DNA from: CAYMAI01 sp964388445
GTDB taxonomy: Bacteria; 4484-113; JAGGVC01
Assembly (NCBI GenBank): GCA_964388445.1
Contig: CAYMAI010000002.1
Location: forward strand, 1 to 64,000
Direction: 5' to 3'
Length of the DNA: 64,000 nt
Each line of letters begins with the position of its first letter. The stretch's first letter is position 1. Positions 17,417-26,351 of this stretch are shown here, in pieces. A program made the position numbers and the translations under genes. The notes beneath the pieces are model-generated. The model saw only the letters and a list, made by a program, of their open reading frames with translations. It was not told where the DNA came from and ran no database searches.

Positions 17417-18057
17417 TTCAGACCGAGCACTCCCGCAACTTCCAATTCCAGCGTGCCGATTTCCTGCGCGGCGTTCACTTCGCGAAGCTTGCCCGCGCCA
17501 CGATAGCGTTCGAGAATCGGCTGGGTTTCACGCTGATAGACGCGAAACCTGTTCATTATCACTTTCTCGCTGTCGTCCTTCCTCTGGGCAAGCTCCGAAC
17601 CGTCGACGTCGCAAATTCCTTCCTGTATGGGCGGCGCATATACAAGGTTGTATACGCGCTTGCAAACCGGACAGTGACGCCTGTTCACGATTCTATTGAC
17701 GAGTTCACGCTCGTCGATGTTGAAGTACAACACATAATCAAGGTTCACACCGAACTCATTGAGTACGGTATCGAGCAGGACGGCCTGCTCGCTCGAACGG
17801 GGAAACCCGTCCAAAATGACATTCTTTTCGAAAGCGCCCTTGAGCGCCTTCAAAATAATCATCTTTATAATCGGAAGGGGAACGAGTTCGCCCTTATCCG
17901 TATAAGTCTTAATCGTCTTTCCAAGCCCGCTGCCGGTCGATACTTCTTCCCTCAGCGACCTGCCCATATCGAAATGGGTTACGCCGTAACGCCCGGCAAG
18001 CCTTGCAGCCTGCGTACCCTTCCCGCTTCCAGGAGGTCCGAGGAAAATTGCGATCAT
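17413..18057 (-). CDS. adk: adenylate kinase
   Basis: 214 residues. Interconverts ATP and AMP with two ADP. P-loop GPPGSGKGTQA at 7-17, GFPRS near residue 85, and a long LID with CPVC and CDVD metal-binding pairs as in Gram-positive enzymes. It overlaps both secY and map by four bases. Confidence 0.97.
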   Translation of the reverse strand: MIAIFLGPPGSGKGTQAARLAGRYGVTHFDMGRSLREEVSTGSGLGKTIKTYTDKGELVPLPIIKMIILKALKGAFEKNVILDGFPRSSEQAVLLDTVLNEFGVNLDYVLYFNIDERELVNRIVNRRHCPVCKRVYNLVYAPPIQEGICDVDGSELAQRKDDSEKVIMNRFRVYQRETQPILERYRGAGKLREVNAAQEIGTLELEVAGVLGLK

Positions 18058-19343
18058 GTCTTGGTGAATCCGGTGTAATGCCTCATAACCAGGTGCGCCT
18101 GCAGCTGCTGAACAGTGTCAAGAGCTACGCCGACAACGATTAACAAACTCGTGCCGCCGAGGTAAAAACTGCGGATGTCCGTGATTTGTATGACGATAAA
18201 CGGAAGAATCGTAATCGTCGCCAGCGCGAACGCTCCGAAGAAAGTCACCCTGTGCAGCACTTTATCCAAAAACTCGAACGTTGGTTTGCCCGGCCTGATG
18301 CCCGGGATGAAACCGCCGTTTTTCTTTAGATTGTTCGCGATGTCTTCGGTATTGAAAGTGATTGCCGTATATACGAAAGTGAACAGCACGACCAGAGCGA
18401 ATTCGATAATCATATACCAAATCGAGGTTTGAAACCGACCGACAATATTCGCGAAATTGCCGGGGATGAACCCGGCAATCGTTTGCGGAACCAGCAATAT
18501 AGAAGTGGCGAAGATTATGGGAATGACGCCGGCCTGCAGGACGCGAATCGGAAGATAGGTCTGCTGACCGCCGTATATCTTTCGGCCTATTTGGCGCCGG
18601 GCGTAATGAACCGGAATTTTCCGCACCGCCAGCTGGATATACACGACGGACGCAACGATAACGATGCAGAAGACCGCGAAGATAACGAGATTCCAAACCT
18701 TGCCGGTTGTACGAAGAGCGGCGATGATTTCCTGCATAATGTCCTGCGGGATTCTCGCAATGATGCCTATCGTGATGATAAGCGATACGCCGTTTCCGAT
18801 GCCGTTTCTCGTGATTTCGTCGCCGAGAAACATCAGGAACATCGTTCCGGCAACCACGCTCGAAATCAAAATCATGAAGTCCGTAATTTGCGAGGTTATC
18901 GGCCCGTAGCCCGAGAGTATGGAGCCGCCGTGAATCATCATCACTAGGCCGGTGCCCTGAAGAAACGCAAGCCCGACGGTAAGCCAGCGGGTGTATTTGC
19001 CGATTTGACGCTGGCCGGCTTCGCCCTCCTGCTGCAATTCCTTAAGCTGCGGGTAAATTGCGACGAGCAGCTGCATCATAATCGATGCGTTGATATAGGG
19101 CATGATGCCGAGCGCGAATATCGAAAAGCGCTTCAGCGCGCCGCCGCTGAAAATGTCGAGAAGGTCGAAAAGCCCGCCGCCGCCTTCCCTGAAAAGCTGG
19201 TCAACCAGAGCCTGGTCCATTCCGGGCGCGGGGATATGCGAGCCGAGAACGAATATCGCAAGTCCCCAAAGAACGAAGTAGAACCGCTTCTTTAAATCGG
19301 GGATGTTCCACGCGCTTGCAAGTTGCTGCTGAATGCTGGCCAT
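18054..19343 (-). CDS. secY: protein translocase channel SecY
   Basis: 429 residues with ten hydrophobic segments; forms the SecYEG channel with SecE (44374-44625). The plug/TM2 region and the EGEAGQRQIGKYTRW, GNGVSLIITIGI and QTYLPIRVLQAGVIPIIFA motifs are typical. The ATG at 19343 overlaps the rplO stop (TAATG) and follows GAGG by ten bases, so this start is chosen over upstream in-frame codons. Confidence 0.97.
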   Translation of the reverse strand: MASIQQQLASAWNIPDLKKRFYFVLWGLAIFVLGSHIPAPGMDQALVDQLFREGGGGLFDLLDIFSGGALKRFSIFALGIMPYINASIMMQLLVAIYPQLKELQQEGEAGQRQIGKYTRWLTVGLAFLQGTGLVMMIHGGSILSGYGPITSQITDFMILISSVVAGTMFLMFLGDEITRNGIGNGVSLIITIGIIARIPQDIMQEIIAALRTTGKVWNLVIFAVFCIVIVASVVYIQLAVRKIPVHYARRQIGRKIYGGQQTYLPIRVLQAGVIPIIFATSILLVPQTIAGFIPGNFANIVGRFQTSIWYMIIEFALVVLFTFVYTAITFNTEDIANNLKKNGGFIPGIRPGKPTFEFLDKVLHRVTFFGAFALATITILPFIVIQITDIRSFYLGGTSLLIVVGVALDTVQQLQAHLVMRHYTGFTKT

Positions 19344-19804
19344 TACTCGACTACCTCGCAAGTGCCGCCGGCTTTTTCTATTTTCTCGCGGGCGGTCTTG
19401 CTGAATGAATGTGCTTTGAAATGCAGCGCGCCGCCAAGCTCGCCGCCGCCAAGAATTTTTACGCGATATTTTGCCGCGCCCTTAATCCAGCCGCGCTCCA
19501 TGAGCGTGCTGAGGTTAACCTCCGAGCCGGCTGGAAAGTCTGCGAACGCGTCAAGATTGAAAACCGCGGTTTCGTAGTTCTTCTTAACAGTGAAGCCGTC
19601 GAGCTTCGGCAAATGGCGCACAAGGGGAGTTTGGCCGCCTTCGAATCTGGCGTGAATCGAACCGCCGCTGCGGCTCTTCTGGCCTGTTTGGCCTCTGCCG
19701 CATTTGTGGCCCTTGCCGGCCGAGACGCCTCTGCCTTTGCGAAGGCGCTTCTTGAGCCTGCTCGGGTGTTTGAACAATTGAAACTTTTGAATCTCTTCAG
19801 CCAT
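19343..19804 (-). CDS. rplO: ribosomal protein L15
   Basis: 153 residues. The Gly/Arg-rich N-terminus (RLRKGRGVSAGKGHKCGRG, GQKSRSGG) and the C-terminal KAHSFSKTAREKIEKAGG are family features. It starts two bases after the rpsE stop, so the rpmD (L30) gene that usually lies here is absent. Confidence 0.97.
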   Translation of the reverse strand: MAEEIQKFQLFKHPSRLKKRLRKGRGVSAGKGHKCGRGQTGQKSRSGGSIHARFEGGQTPLVRHLPKLDGFTVKKNYETAVFNLDAFADFPAGSEVNLSTLMERGWIKGAAKYRVKILGGGELGGALHFKAHSFSKTAREKIEKAGGTCEVVE

Positions 19805-19806
19805 TT

Positions 19807-20421
19807 CTACTCCTCGCCGCCTTCAACTTCAATCGTGGCGCCGATATCGGTTTCGTTTGCTTGAATCGCCGCTTCGCCGGGAAGCAGCTTTTCCTTCGGC
19901 CCTTCTTCCCCTGCGGCGCGCTTGAACCGTCTGGAAAACAGCTTCTTGCGCGGCTTCAGCTTTTTGAGCGCGTTGAACGCCGCCTTGCCGCAGTTGATTC
20001 TGTTCGCACTGCCGGTGTATTTCGCGCTAACGTCAGCGATGCCCGCAAGCTTGAGAATCACTCGCGCCGGGCCGCCCGCAATGACGCCGGTACCTTCCTT
20101 GGCAGGTTTGAGCGTAATCGTGGTCGAGCAGAAATGCTCCTTGATTTCGTAAGGAATCGTCGTTCCTTCGCGCGGAACGGTAATCATGTTCTTTTTCGCA
20201 AGGTCAACGCCTTTGCGAATAGCGTCAAGAACTTCCGCCGCCTTGCCGATGCCGATGCCGACCTTGTTCTCGCCGTCGCCGACCGCGACAAGCGCCGAAA
20301 AGCCGAATTTGCGGCCGCCTTTGACGACTTTCGCCACGCGATTTATATAGATGACTTCCTCTTTAAAGCCGTCATCTTCGCGTTCGCGAAACCTGCTGCC
20401 ACGCTCACGATTTTCCTTCAT
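19807..20421 (-). CDS. rpsE: ribosomal protein S5, long form
   Basis: 204 residues against the usual 165-175. The double-stranded RNA-binding N-domain (YINRVAKVVKGGRKFGFSALV) and the C-domain (GTGVIAGGPARVILKLAGI) are intact. Additions are a charged N-terminus and an acidic C-terminal stretch of about 35 residues after LKPRKKLFS. S5 shapes decoding accuracy. Confidence 0.96.
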   Translation of the reverse strand: MKENRERGSRFREREDDGFKEEVIYINRVAKVVKGGRKFGFSALVAVGDGENKVGIGIGKAAEVLDAIRKGVDLAKKNMITVPREGTTIPYEIKEHFCSTTITLKPAKEGTGVIAGGPARVILKLAGIADVSAKYTGSANRINCGKAAFNALKKLKPRKKLFSRRFKRAAGEEGPKEKLLPGEAAIQANETDIGATIEVEGGEE

Positions 20422-20431
20422 ATTTTTTCCT

Positions 20432-20800
20432 CTAAATCTTCAATCCCGCTTCGCGCGCCGCGTCGCAAAGCGCCTTGACTCTGCCGTGAAACTTGTTGCC
20501 GCCTCTATCGAACACCGCCGACGAAATTCCGGATTCGGCTGCCTTCTTCCCGATTAGCGCGCCGATTTTCTTGGCCTGGTCAACTTTCTTTTCGCCGGAC
20601 ACTTCACCTTTGACGTCCGCCTCAAGCGTGCAAACGGAAACCAGTGTCTTACCCGCTTCGTCGTCGATAAGCTGGGCGTAAATGTGTTTGTTGCTGCGGT
20701 AAACCGCCAGCCTGGGGCAAGCCGCGCTTCCTTGCACCTTTTTCCTCAGCCTCTCGTGCCTTACGTTTCTTTTCGCCTTGCGATCGATTTTGGTCAACAT
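20432..20800 (-). CDS. rplR: ribosomal protein L18
   Basis: 122 residues; binds 5S rRNA. RHERLRKKVQGSAACPRLAVYRSNKHIYAQLIDD and the GGNKFHGRVKALCDAAREAGL end are typical. Ten bases upstream of rpsE. Confidence 0.97.
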   Translation of the reverse strand: MLTKIDRKAKRNVRHERLRKKVQGSAACPRLAVYRSNKHIYAQLIDDEAGKTLVSVCTLEADVKGEVSGEKKVDQAKKIGALIGKKAAESGISSAVFDRGGNKFHGRVKALCDAAREAGLKI

Positions 20801-20812
20801 TGATGCACCTCG

Positions 20813-21385
20813 TTACTTGCCGCTCTTGCCGGCTTTCACTCTCACCTTTTCGCCTTTATACCTGATGCCCTTATTCTCGTCCTGCCCGCCCTTGGCGCGA
20901 TAGGACTCCGGGGGCTTGATTCTGCGTATTTGGTCGGCAAAGTATCCGACCCTTTCCTTATCCCTACCCGAAATCTTGATAGTCGCCAGCTTGTTCGTGA
21001 CCTGTCTAACCTCGACCGTAACCTCGTTTTTATCGAACGGAACGGCCGTTGCGTGACTGAAGCCGACGTGCAATTCCACCAAGTCGCCTTTAAGGGCGGC
21101 TTTGTAACCTTGCCCGTGCAATTCGAGATTCTTTTCGAATCCCTTGGACACGCCGGTTATGTTGTTTGCCACAACTGCTCTCGTGGTGCCGTACAGCGCA
21201 CGGCTGCGATTGTCGGTTTTATCGCACGAAAACTGAACTACGCCGTCCTCGAACGTCCAATCCACGCAGTCCGGTATGACGAACGAAAGCGTACCGAGAG
21301 GCCCCTTTGCGACGAGAGTTCTGCCCTCGAAGCTAACTTCGGCATTATTCGGTACGATTATCGGCTTTTTTCCTATACGGGACAC
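20813..21385 (-). CDS. rplF: ribosomal protein L6
   Basis: 190 residues with two L6 repeats; sits near the GTPase-associated centre. The chosen start is GTG (SRIGKKPIIVP), six bases after GGAGG formed by the rpsH stop region (TAGGAGG). A longer in-frame stretch upstream has no L6 character. Ends PPESYRAKGGQDENKGIRYKGE, as expected. Confidence 0.95.
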   Translation of the reverse strand: MSRIGKKPIIVPNNAEVSFEGRTLVAKGPLGTLSFVIPDCVDWTFEDGVVQFSCDKTDNRSRALYGTTRAVVANNITGVSKGFEKNLELHGQGYKAALKGDLVELHVGFSHATAVPFDKNEVTVEVRQVTNKLATIKISGRDKERVGYFADQIRRIKPPESYRAKGGQDENKGIRYKGEKVRVKAGKSGK

Positions 21386-21395
21386 GATTTGCCTC

Positions 21396-21818
21396 CTACC
21401 ACACGTTGCAGATGATTTCGCCGCCCCAGCGGTTGCGCCTTGCCACGCGGTCCGCAACCACGCCGTTGCTGGTGGAAAGAATCGCGACGCCGATTCCGCT
21501 TTTCACCGTCGGAATCCGGTCGGCGGGGACGTACACTCGTCTTCCGGGCTTGGACACTCGAAGTAAACCTTCGATGACCGGCTGGCGACGCGCGCCGTCG
21601 AGATATCTCATTTTCACGCGCAGCGCTTTGTGGACGGTTTCTCTGCCCCTTATTTTTACATCTACCGTTTCAAATCCTTCGATGTAGCCTTCGTCCTGCA
21701 AAATCTCGGAAATCTTTTCCTTGATTTTCGAGTAAGGCACATCGACATACGCCTTCTTGGCTTTGACGCCGTTGCGTATGCATGTAAGGAAATCAGCAAT
21801 GGGATCTGTTTGACTCAT
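21396..21818 (-). CDS. rpsH: ribosomal protein S8
   Basis: 140 residues; binds the central domain of 16S rRNA. DPIADFLTCIRNG near the start and STSNGVVADRVARRNRWGGEIICNVW at the end. Nine bases after rpsZ. Confidence 0.97.
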   Translation of the reverse strand: MSQTDPIADFLTCIRNGVKAKKAYVDVPYSKIKEKISEILQDEGYIEGFETVDVKIRGRETVHKALRVKMRYLDGARRQPVIEGLLRVSKPGRRVYVPADRIPTVKSGIGVAILSTSNGVVADRVARRNRWGGEIICNVW

Positions 21819-21827
21819 ATCTCGCCT

Positions 21828-22013
21828 CTACCAACTTGCCTTATATACGCCAGGAATGACGCCCTCGAGCGCGTATCTGCGAAGACACACGCGGCACAGC
21901 TTGAAATAGCGGTAATAACCGCGCGGGCGCCCGCAAACGAGACACCGGTTGTGATGCTGCACCCTAAATTTGGGCTTCCTGTGGAATTTTGCGATTTTAC
22001 TTTTCTTTGCCAT
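21828..22013 (-). CDS. rpsZ: ribosomal protein S14, zinc form
   Basis: 61 residues with Cys24, Cys27, Cys40 and Cys43 forming a zinc ribbon. This is the short C+ type common outside Proteobacteria. Located in the usual rplE-rpsN-rpsH position. Confidence 0.96.
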   Translation of the reverse strand: MAKKSKIAKFHRKPKFRVQHHNRCLVCGRPRGYYRYFKLCRVCLRRYALEGVIPGVYKASW

Positions 22014-22024
22014 CCGGTTTCCTC

Positions 22025-22600
22025 TTAGCCAACCTTCTCCACGACTTTGAAATCGCTGAAGGGCATTCCGAGTTTCTTCAAGAGAAACGCTGCTTGATAG
22101 TCGTCCTTCGCGCTTGTCACGATCGCGACCGCCACTCCCTTAAGCACGCCGACTTCGTCGAATACGACTTCGGGAAAAACCAGCTGGTCGCGGAATCCGA
22201 CGTTCAGATTGCCTCGCCCGTCGAATCGCTTCACCGAAATCCCTTGGAAGTCGCGCACTCTGGGCAAGACCATATTTATCAGCTTGTCCAGAAAGTGCCA
22301 CATCTTATGGCCGCGCAGCGTAACCGAACAGCCGATAGGATGCCCTTCGCGAATTTTGAAGTTCGAAATCGATTTGCGGGCGCGTGTGACTATCGCCTTT
22401 TGCCCGCTAATCACTTCGAGCGTTTTTACCGAGCTTTCAAGCGCCTTCGGCGTGTGATAACCTTCGCCGACGCCCATGTTCAAAACGATTTTTTCGATGC
22501 GCGGAACCTGCATCACGTTTTGAAGGTTAAGCTCGTCCTTAAGTTCCTTCTTTATCCGGCCGTCGTACTCGGCCTTTAGCCTGTTGATTGCGATAGCCAT
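22025..22600 (-). CDS. rplE: ribosomal protein L5
   Basis: 191 residues; contacts 5S rRNA and the P-site tRNA. VPRIEKIVLNMGVGEG, SISNFKIREGHPIGC and VRDFQGIS are typical. The ATG at 22600 overlaps the rplX stop (TGATG); a GTG just upstream is less likely. Confidence 0.97.
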   Translation of the reverse strand: MAIAINRLKAEYDGRIKKELKDELNLQNVMQVPRIEKIVLNMGVGEGYHTPKALESSVKTLEVISGQKAIVTRARKSISNFKIREGHPIGCSVTLRGHKMWHFLDKLINMVLPRVRDFQGISVKRFDGRGNLNVGFRDQLVFPEVVFDEVGVLKGVAVAIVTSAKDDYQAAFLLKKLGMPFSDFKVVEKVG

Positions 22601-22920
22601 CACTTAACCTCGATAATCTCGCCGGTGGATTTGCTGCAACGCTGCCATTTCCCTTCGAAAAACTTTCGCGAAAGCTTGTCCGGCTTGTTCGTTCTCGGAT
22701 TGACGAATTGCAGATTCGAAACATCGATCGGCATCGCCACGTCGATGATTCCGCCCGGCTTGCGCTGGTTCGGGTTCGCCTTCTGGTGCTTCTTGTAAAC
22801 GTTGATGCCCTCGACGATTGCGACGCCCTTTTTCGCCTTTATTTCGACGATTTTGCCGCGCTTTCCGCGATCTTTGCCCTTGAGAACGTACACCGTGTCA
22901 CCTTTCTTCAAAAGCGACAT
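22600..22920 (-). CDS. rplX: ribosomal protein L24
   Basis: 106 residues with an N-terminal KOW motif (KKGDTVYVLKGKDRGKRGKI). An assembly initiator of the large subunit. The ATG at 22920 shares TGATG with the rplN stop; the GTG one codon earlier is less likely. Confidence 0.97.
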   Translation of the reverse strand: MSLLKKGDTVYVLKGKDRGKRGKIVEIKAKKGVAIVEGINVYKKHQKANPNQRKPGGIIDVAMPIDVSNLQFVNPRTNKPDKLSRKFFEGKWQRCSKSTGEIIEVK

Positions 22921-23291
22921 CACAGCACCTCCGGAGCAAGCGAAATGATTTTCATGAAGTTTTTGTCCCTTAGCTCTCTAGCCACCGGGCCGAACACGCG
23001 GTTGCCCTTGGGATTTAGAGTGGCAGGGTCGATAATTACCACCGCGTTCTCGTCGAACTTGACGGTCGAGCCGTCTCTGCGGTGAATCGGGAACTTCGTG
23101 CGCACCACAACGGCGCGTACAACGTCGCCTTTTTTAATGTCCTTGCGGGGCGAAGCCACCTTGACGCTGCCGACTACAACATCGCCGACGTGCGCCACTT
23201 TCTTTCCGCCCTTGTTCAGACACTTGATAACAAGCAGCTGCTTCGCGCCGGAATTGTCCGCAACGTTTACTCGCGTTTCGGGACTAAGCAT
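22920..23291 (-). CDS. rplN: ribosomal protein L14
   Basis: 123 residues at the subunit interface. Starts MLSPETRVNVADNSGAK, where most L14 start with MIQ. The ATG at 23291 overlaps the rpsQ stop by eight bases (ATGCTTAG). The longer in-frame stretch upstream is rpsQ read in another frame. Confidence 0.96.
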   Translation of the reverse strand: MLSPETRVNVADNSGAKQLLVIKCLNKGGKKVAHVGDVVVGSVKVASPRKDIKKGDVVRAVVVRTKFPIHRRDGSTVKFDENAVVIIDPATLNPKGNRVFGPVARELRDKNFMKIISLAPEVL

Positions 23292-23547
23292 CCTCGCCAC
23301 CTCCGATGCCTTTCTCGACCACTTCCTGAAGTTCCCAGCTTTTGTGCTTCGAAATAGGCCTGCATTCGATAATGCGCACCGTATCGCCGATGCGCGCGCT
23401 TTCTTCCGGGTCGTGCGCCATATAGTTCTTGCGGACGCGAAGGAACTTTTTGTAGATTGGATGACGCTTGCGGCGTTCAACCTGCACGACTATGCTCTTC
23501 TGCATCTTGTCGGAAACAACGACGCCTGTAATGGTTCTCTTTGGCAT
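23284..23547 (-). CDS. rpsQ: ribosomal protein S17
   Basis: 87 residues with an OB fold. GVVVSDKMQKSIVVQVERRKRHPIYKK is diagnostic in part; the C-terminus is slightly longer than usual (ELQEVVEKGIGGGEDA). Four bases after rpmC. Confidence 0.97.
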   Translation of the reverse strand: MPKRTITGVVVSDKMQKSIVVQVERRKRHPIYKKFLRVRKNYMAHDPEESARIGDTVRIIECRPISKHKSWELQEVVEKGIGGGEDA

Positions 23548-23551
23548 AGCG

Positions 23552-23746
23552 CTACTCCTTCGCCGCCTTCGCTGAGAGATAGGTCATTACGCGAGCGATA
23601 TCCTTGCGGACGCTTCTGAACCGGCGGAAGTTTTCCAGTTTGCCGGTCGCCTGCTGAAAACGAAGATTGAAAAGCTCGCTTTTCAGCTCGCGTAGGCGGC
23701 CCTTCAGTTCGCGCTCGCCGAGTTTGGCAAATTCGCTTTTAGCCAC
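23552..23746 (-). CDS. rpmC: ribosomal protein L29
   Basis: 64 residues of helical hairpin near the tunnel exit (ELFNLRFQQATGKLEN motif). GTG start nine bases after GGAGG, immediately after rplP. Confidence 0.95.
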   Translation of the reverse strand: MAKSEFAKLGERELKGRLRELKSELFNLRFQQATGKLENFRRFRSVRKDIARVMTYLSAKAAKE

Positions 23747-23747
23747 C

Positions 23748-24161
23748 TTAAACGACCTCCCTTCTGACTATTTTGCACTTGATAGGGAACTTGTTGGATG
23801 CCACCAATAGCGCCTTGCGCACCACTTCTTCATCCGGCGCAACAACTTCCATCAGGATTCTGCCGGGGCGGATTACCGCGACATAACCTTCATGACCGCC
23901 CTTGCCGCTTCCCATGCGCGTTTCGGCGGGTTTTTTCGTGTACGGCTTGTCCGGAAAAATCCGAATCCAAAGCTTGCCGTGCTTTTTGATTTTACGGTTA
24001 ACGGCGACGCGCGCCGATTCGATTTGATTCGCGGTAATCCAGCACGGTTCAAGCGCCATTAGACCCCACTCGCCGAAGCTGACCGTAGAGCCTCGCTGGC
24101 TCTTGCCGCGCATCCGCCCGCGCATCGTTTTTCTGTATTTTACTCTGCTCGGACTAAGCAT
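23748..24161 (-). CDS. rplP: ribosomal protein L16
   Basis: 137 residues near the A site. MLSPSRVKYRKTMRGRMRG, GSGKGGHEGYVAVIRPGRI and the IKCKIV end are typical. Overlaps the rpsC stop by eight bases with the same ATGCTTAG string seen at rplN. Confidence 0.97.
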   Translation of the reverse strand: MLSPSRVKYRKTMRGRMRGKSQRGSTVSFGEWGLMALEPCWITANQIESARVAVNRKIKKHGKLWIRIFPDKPYTKKPAETRMGSGKGGHEGYVAVIRPGRILMEVVAPDEEVVRKALLVASNKFPIKCKIVRREVV

Positions 24162-24852
24162 TTTCGGTTACCTCCGCCTTCTTCGAAGCTTGCGGCGCGG
24201 CGGGAGCGGCCTTTACCTTCGGCAGTTCTTCGCCGGTGAATACCCAAACCTTCACGCCGATGCTTCCGTAAACCGTCTTGGCTTCGCCCTGCGAATAGCC
24301 GATTTTAGCCCTGAGTGTGTGAAGGGGAATACGCCCGCGCAGATACCACTCGCGCCGGGACATTTCCGCGCCGTTTAGGCGCCCGCTTACCATTATCTTC
24401 ACGCCTTTCGCGCCCGCCTGCTCGCACCGCTTGAGCGTTTGGCGCATAACCTTCCGGAAGTTCATCCTGCGCTCGAGCTGCTGGCAGACGTTTTCCATCA
24501 CAACTTTCGCCGTAATGTCGGGCGTGTTCTGCTCGTAAAAGTCAAGATGAATGTCGTCCTTGATTTTGAGCTTCTTTTTCATTTGGGCCTTAAGCTCGTC
24601 GCGATGCGTGGCGCCCTTTCCGACGGCGATGCCCATTCTGACCACCCAAACGTTGACAATCACGCGGCCCGGATAGCGCTTGATTTCGATTTTCGATACC
24701 TGCGCTGCTTTGAGTTCCTTTTCGAGGAATCGCCGTATTTTGATGTCTTCGACCAGATAGTCGCCGTAGACTTTCTTCGGGGCGTACCAATGCGCGTCCC
24801 AATCTTCCACGGTGACCAGTCTGAAACCTTTCGGATGCGTTTTTTGACCCAT
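24154..24852 (-). CDS. rpsC: ribosomal protein S3
   Basis: 232 residues. The KH domain (about 40-110) and the S3 C-terminal domain with SGRLNGAEMSRREWYLRGRIPLHTLRA lie at the mRNA entry. A short Ala/Pro/Lys tail after VWVFTGEEL is variable in the family. Confidence 0.97.
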   Translation of the reverse strand: MGQKTHPKGFRLVTVEDWDAHWYAPKKVYGDYLVEDIKIRRFLEKELKAAQVSKIEIKRYPGRVIVNVWVVRMGIAVGKGATHRDELKAQMKKKLKIKDDIHLDFYEQNTPDITAKVVMENVCQQLERRMNFRKVMRQTLKRCEQAGAKGVKIMVSGRLNGAEMSRREWYLRGRIPLHTLRAKIGYSQGEAKTVYGSIGVKVWVFTGEELPKVKAAPAAPQASKKAEVTENA

Positions 24853-24866
24853 ACTTACACCTGTCC

Positions 24867-25220
24867 TTACGAGCCTTCGCTCGACGGCACGATTTCGTCA
24901 AGCACGATTGTCAGATGCGACATGCGCTTGAGGATTGGGCCGGGTCTTCCCCTGGCCCTCGCCCTGAATCTTTTCAGCCTCGGCCCTTCGTCAACAAGAA
25001 CCGTAGAAACGAACAAGTTTTCCTTGTCGAGATTGAAATTGTGTTCCGCGTTTGCGCCGGCGCTGCGAAGCACCTTGAGCATTTCCTCGCACGCGGGGGA
25101 AGAATTGACCACCAGCGCCGCTTCGGCATGCTCGTATTGCTTGCCTTTGATCAGCTGAGCGAAGCGCCTGATTTTAAGCGGGCTTCTGAGGATGAACTTG
25201 TGTTTTGCGTAAACCTGCAT
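24867..25220 (-). CDS. rplV: ribosomal protein L22
   Basis: 117 residues, with its hairpin lining the exit tunnel (LKRFRARARGRPGPILKRMSHLTIVL). The ATG at 25220 (MQVYAKHKFIL) lies one base past the rpsS stop and fits the family; in-frame sequence upstream belongs to rpsS in another frame. Confidence 0.96.
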   Translation of the reverse strand: MQVYAKHKFILRSPLKIRRFAQLIKGKQYEHAEAALVVNSSPACEEMLKVLRSAGANAEHNFNLDKENLFVSTVLVDEGPRLKRFRARARGRPGPILKRMSHLTIVLDEIVPSSEGS

Positions 25221-25221
25221 A

Positions 25222-25512
25222 CTACTTCCTCCTCGCTCCCTTATCGCCGGACTTGCCCTTGACGTGCGACCTGAAGGTGCGCGTCGGGGAGAACTCGCCA
25301 AGCTTGTGACCGACCAGTTCTTCGGTTACGAAAACCGGAAGGAATTTCTTGCCGTTGTGCACTTCGATCGTAAGACCGATCATATCCGGAGTAATCGTGC
25401 AAGCGCGCGCCCATGTGCGAATCGGGCGCTTGTCGCCGGTTTCCTGCGCGCGCCTCGCCTTGTGCTCCAAATTCGCGTCAACAAAAGGTCCTTTTTTCGT
25501 GGAGCGACTCAT
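25222..25512 (-). CDS. rpsS: ribosomal protein S19
   Basis: 96 residues of the 30S head. MSRSTKKGPFVDANL and KLGEFSPTRTFRSH are typical. Start overlaps the rplB stop (TAATG). Confidence 0.97.
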   Translation of the reverse strand: MSRSTKKGPFVDANLEHKARRAQETGDKRPIRTWARACTITPDMIGLTIEVHNGKKFLPVFVTEELVGHKLGEFSPTRTFRSHVKGKSGDKGARRK

Positions 25513-26348
25513 TAGCTCTTGCTCCTTCTATCCTTAACGAGATGAATCTTGGACTTGCTCTTCTTCCGGGTGCGAAAGCCCTTGGCCTTGACGCCCGTTG
25601 GCGAACATGGCGGCCTTCCGGCGCACTTGCTCCTGCCTTCGCCGCCGCCGTGCGGATGGTCGTGCGGGTTCATGACCGTGCCTCGAACATGCGGGCGCCT
25701 GCCGCGATGGGCTTTGCGCCCAGCCTTGCCAAGCTCCACGTCTTTCTGGTCGATATTGGATACGCGGCCAACCGTAGCCCTGCACGCGGCCGGCACGTAG
25801 CGCATTTCGCCCGACGGCAGCCTCAACAGAGCGTTCTGGCCTTCTTTGGCGAGAATTTGCGCCTGCGTTCCGGCGCTTCTGACGAGCGCGGCGCCTTGAC
25901 CCGGCCTCATTTCGATATTGTGCACGAACGTGCCGACGGGTATATTCGCAAGCGGGAGCGTGTTTCCGGTTTGTATGCGGACTTCCTTGCCGCTTGCAAT
26001 TTTGTCGCCGACTTTTACGCCGTCCGGCGCGATGTAATACTTCTTCTTGCCGTCCTCGAGTTCCACGAGCATGATGAACGCCGTGCGGTTCGGATCGTAC
26101 TGCAAGCTAAGCACGGTCGCCTCGATTCCGTCCTCCGCCTTGCGATGGAAATCGATAAGCCTGTACTTGCGCTTGTTGCCGCCGCCTCTGAACCTGACCG
26201 TGACCCGCCCCTGATTGTTGCGGCCGGCGTTTTTCTTTATCGGCTTTAACAACGGTTTGTGCGGTGCGTCGCCCGAAAGCGGGGAATAGTCCACTACGGA
26301 CATTCCGCGCCTCGATGGTGTGTACGGTTTGTATTTCTTTATCGCCAT
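25512..26348 (-). CDS. rplB: ribosomal protein L2
   Basis: 278 residues, needed for subunit association and peptidyl transfer. The RGTVMNPHDHPHGGGEGR segment holds the conserved His of the family. Normal length. Three bases after rplW. Confidence 0.98.
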   Translation of the reverse strand: MAIKKYKPYTPSRRGMSVVDYSPLSGDAPHKPLLKPIKKNAGRNNQGRVTVRFRGGGNKRKYRLIDFHRKAEDGIEATVLSLQYDPNRTAFIMLVELEDGKKKYYIAPDGVKVGDKIASGKEVRIQTGNTLPLANIPVGTFVHNIEMRPGQGAALVRSAGTQAQILAKEGQNALLRLPSGEMRYVPAACRATVGRVSNIDQKDVELGKAGRKAHRGRRPHVRGTVMNPHDHPHGGGEGRSKCAGRPPCSPTGVKAKGFRTRKKSKSKIHLVKDRRSKS

Positions 26349-26351
26349 TTT

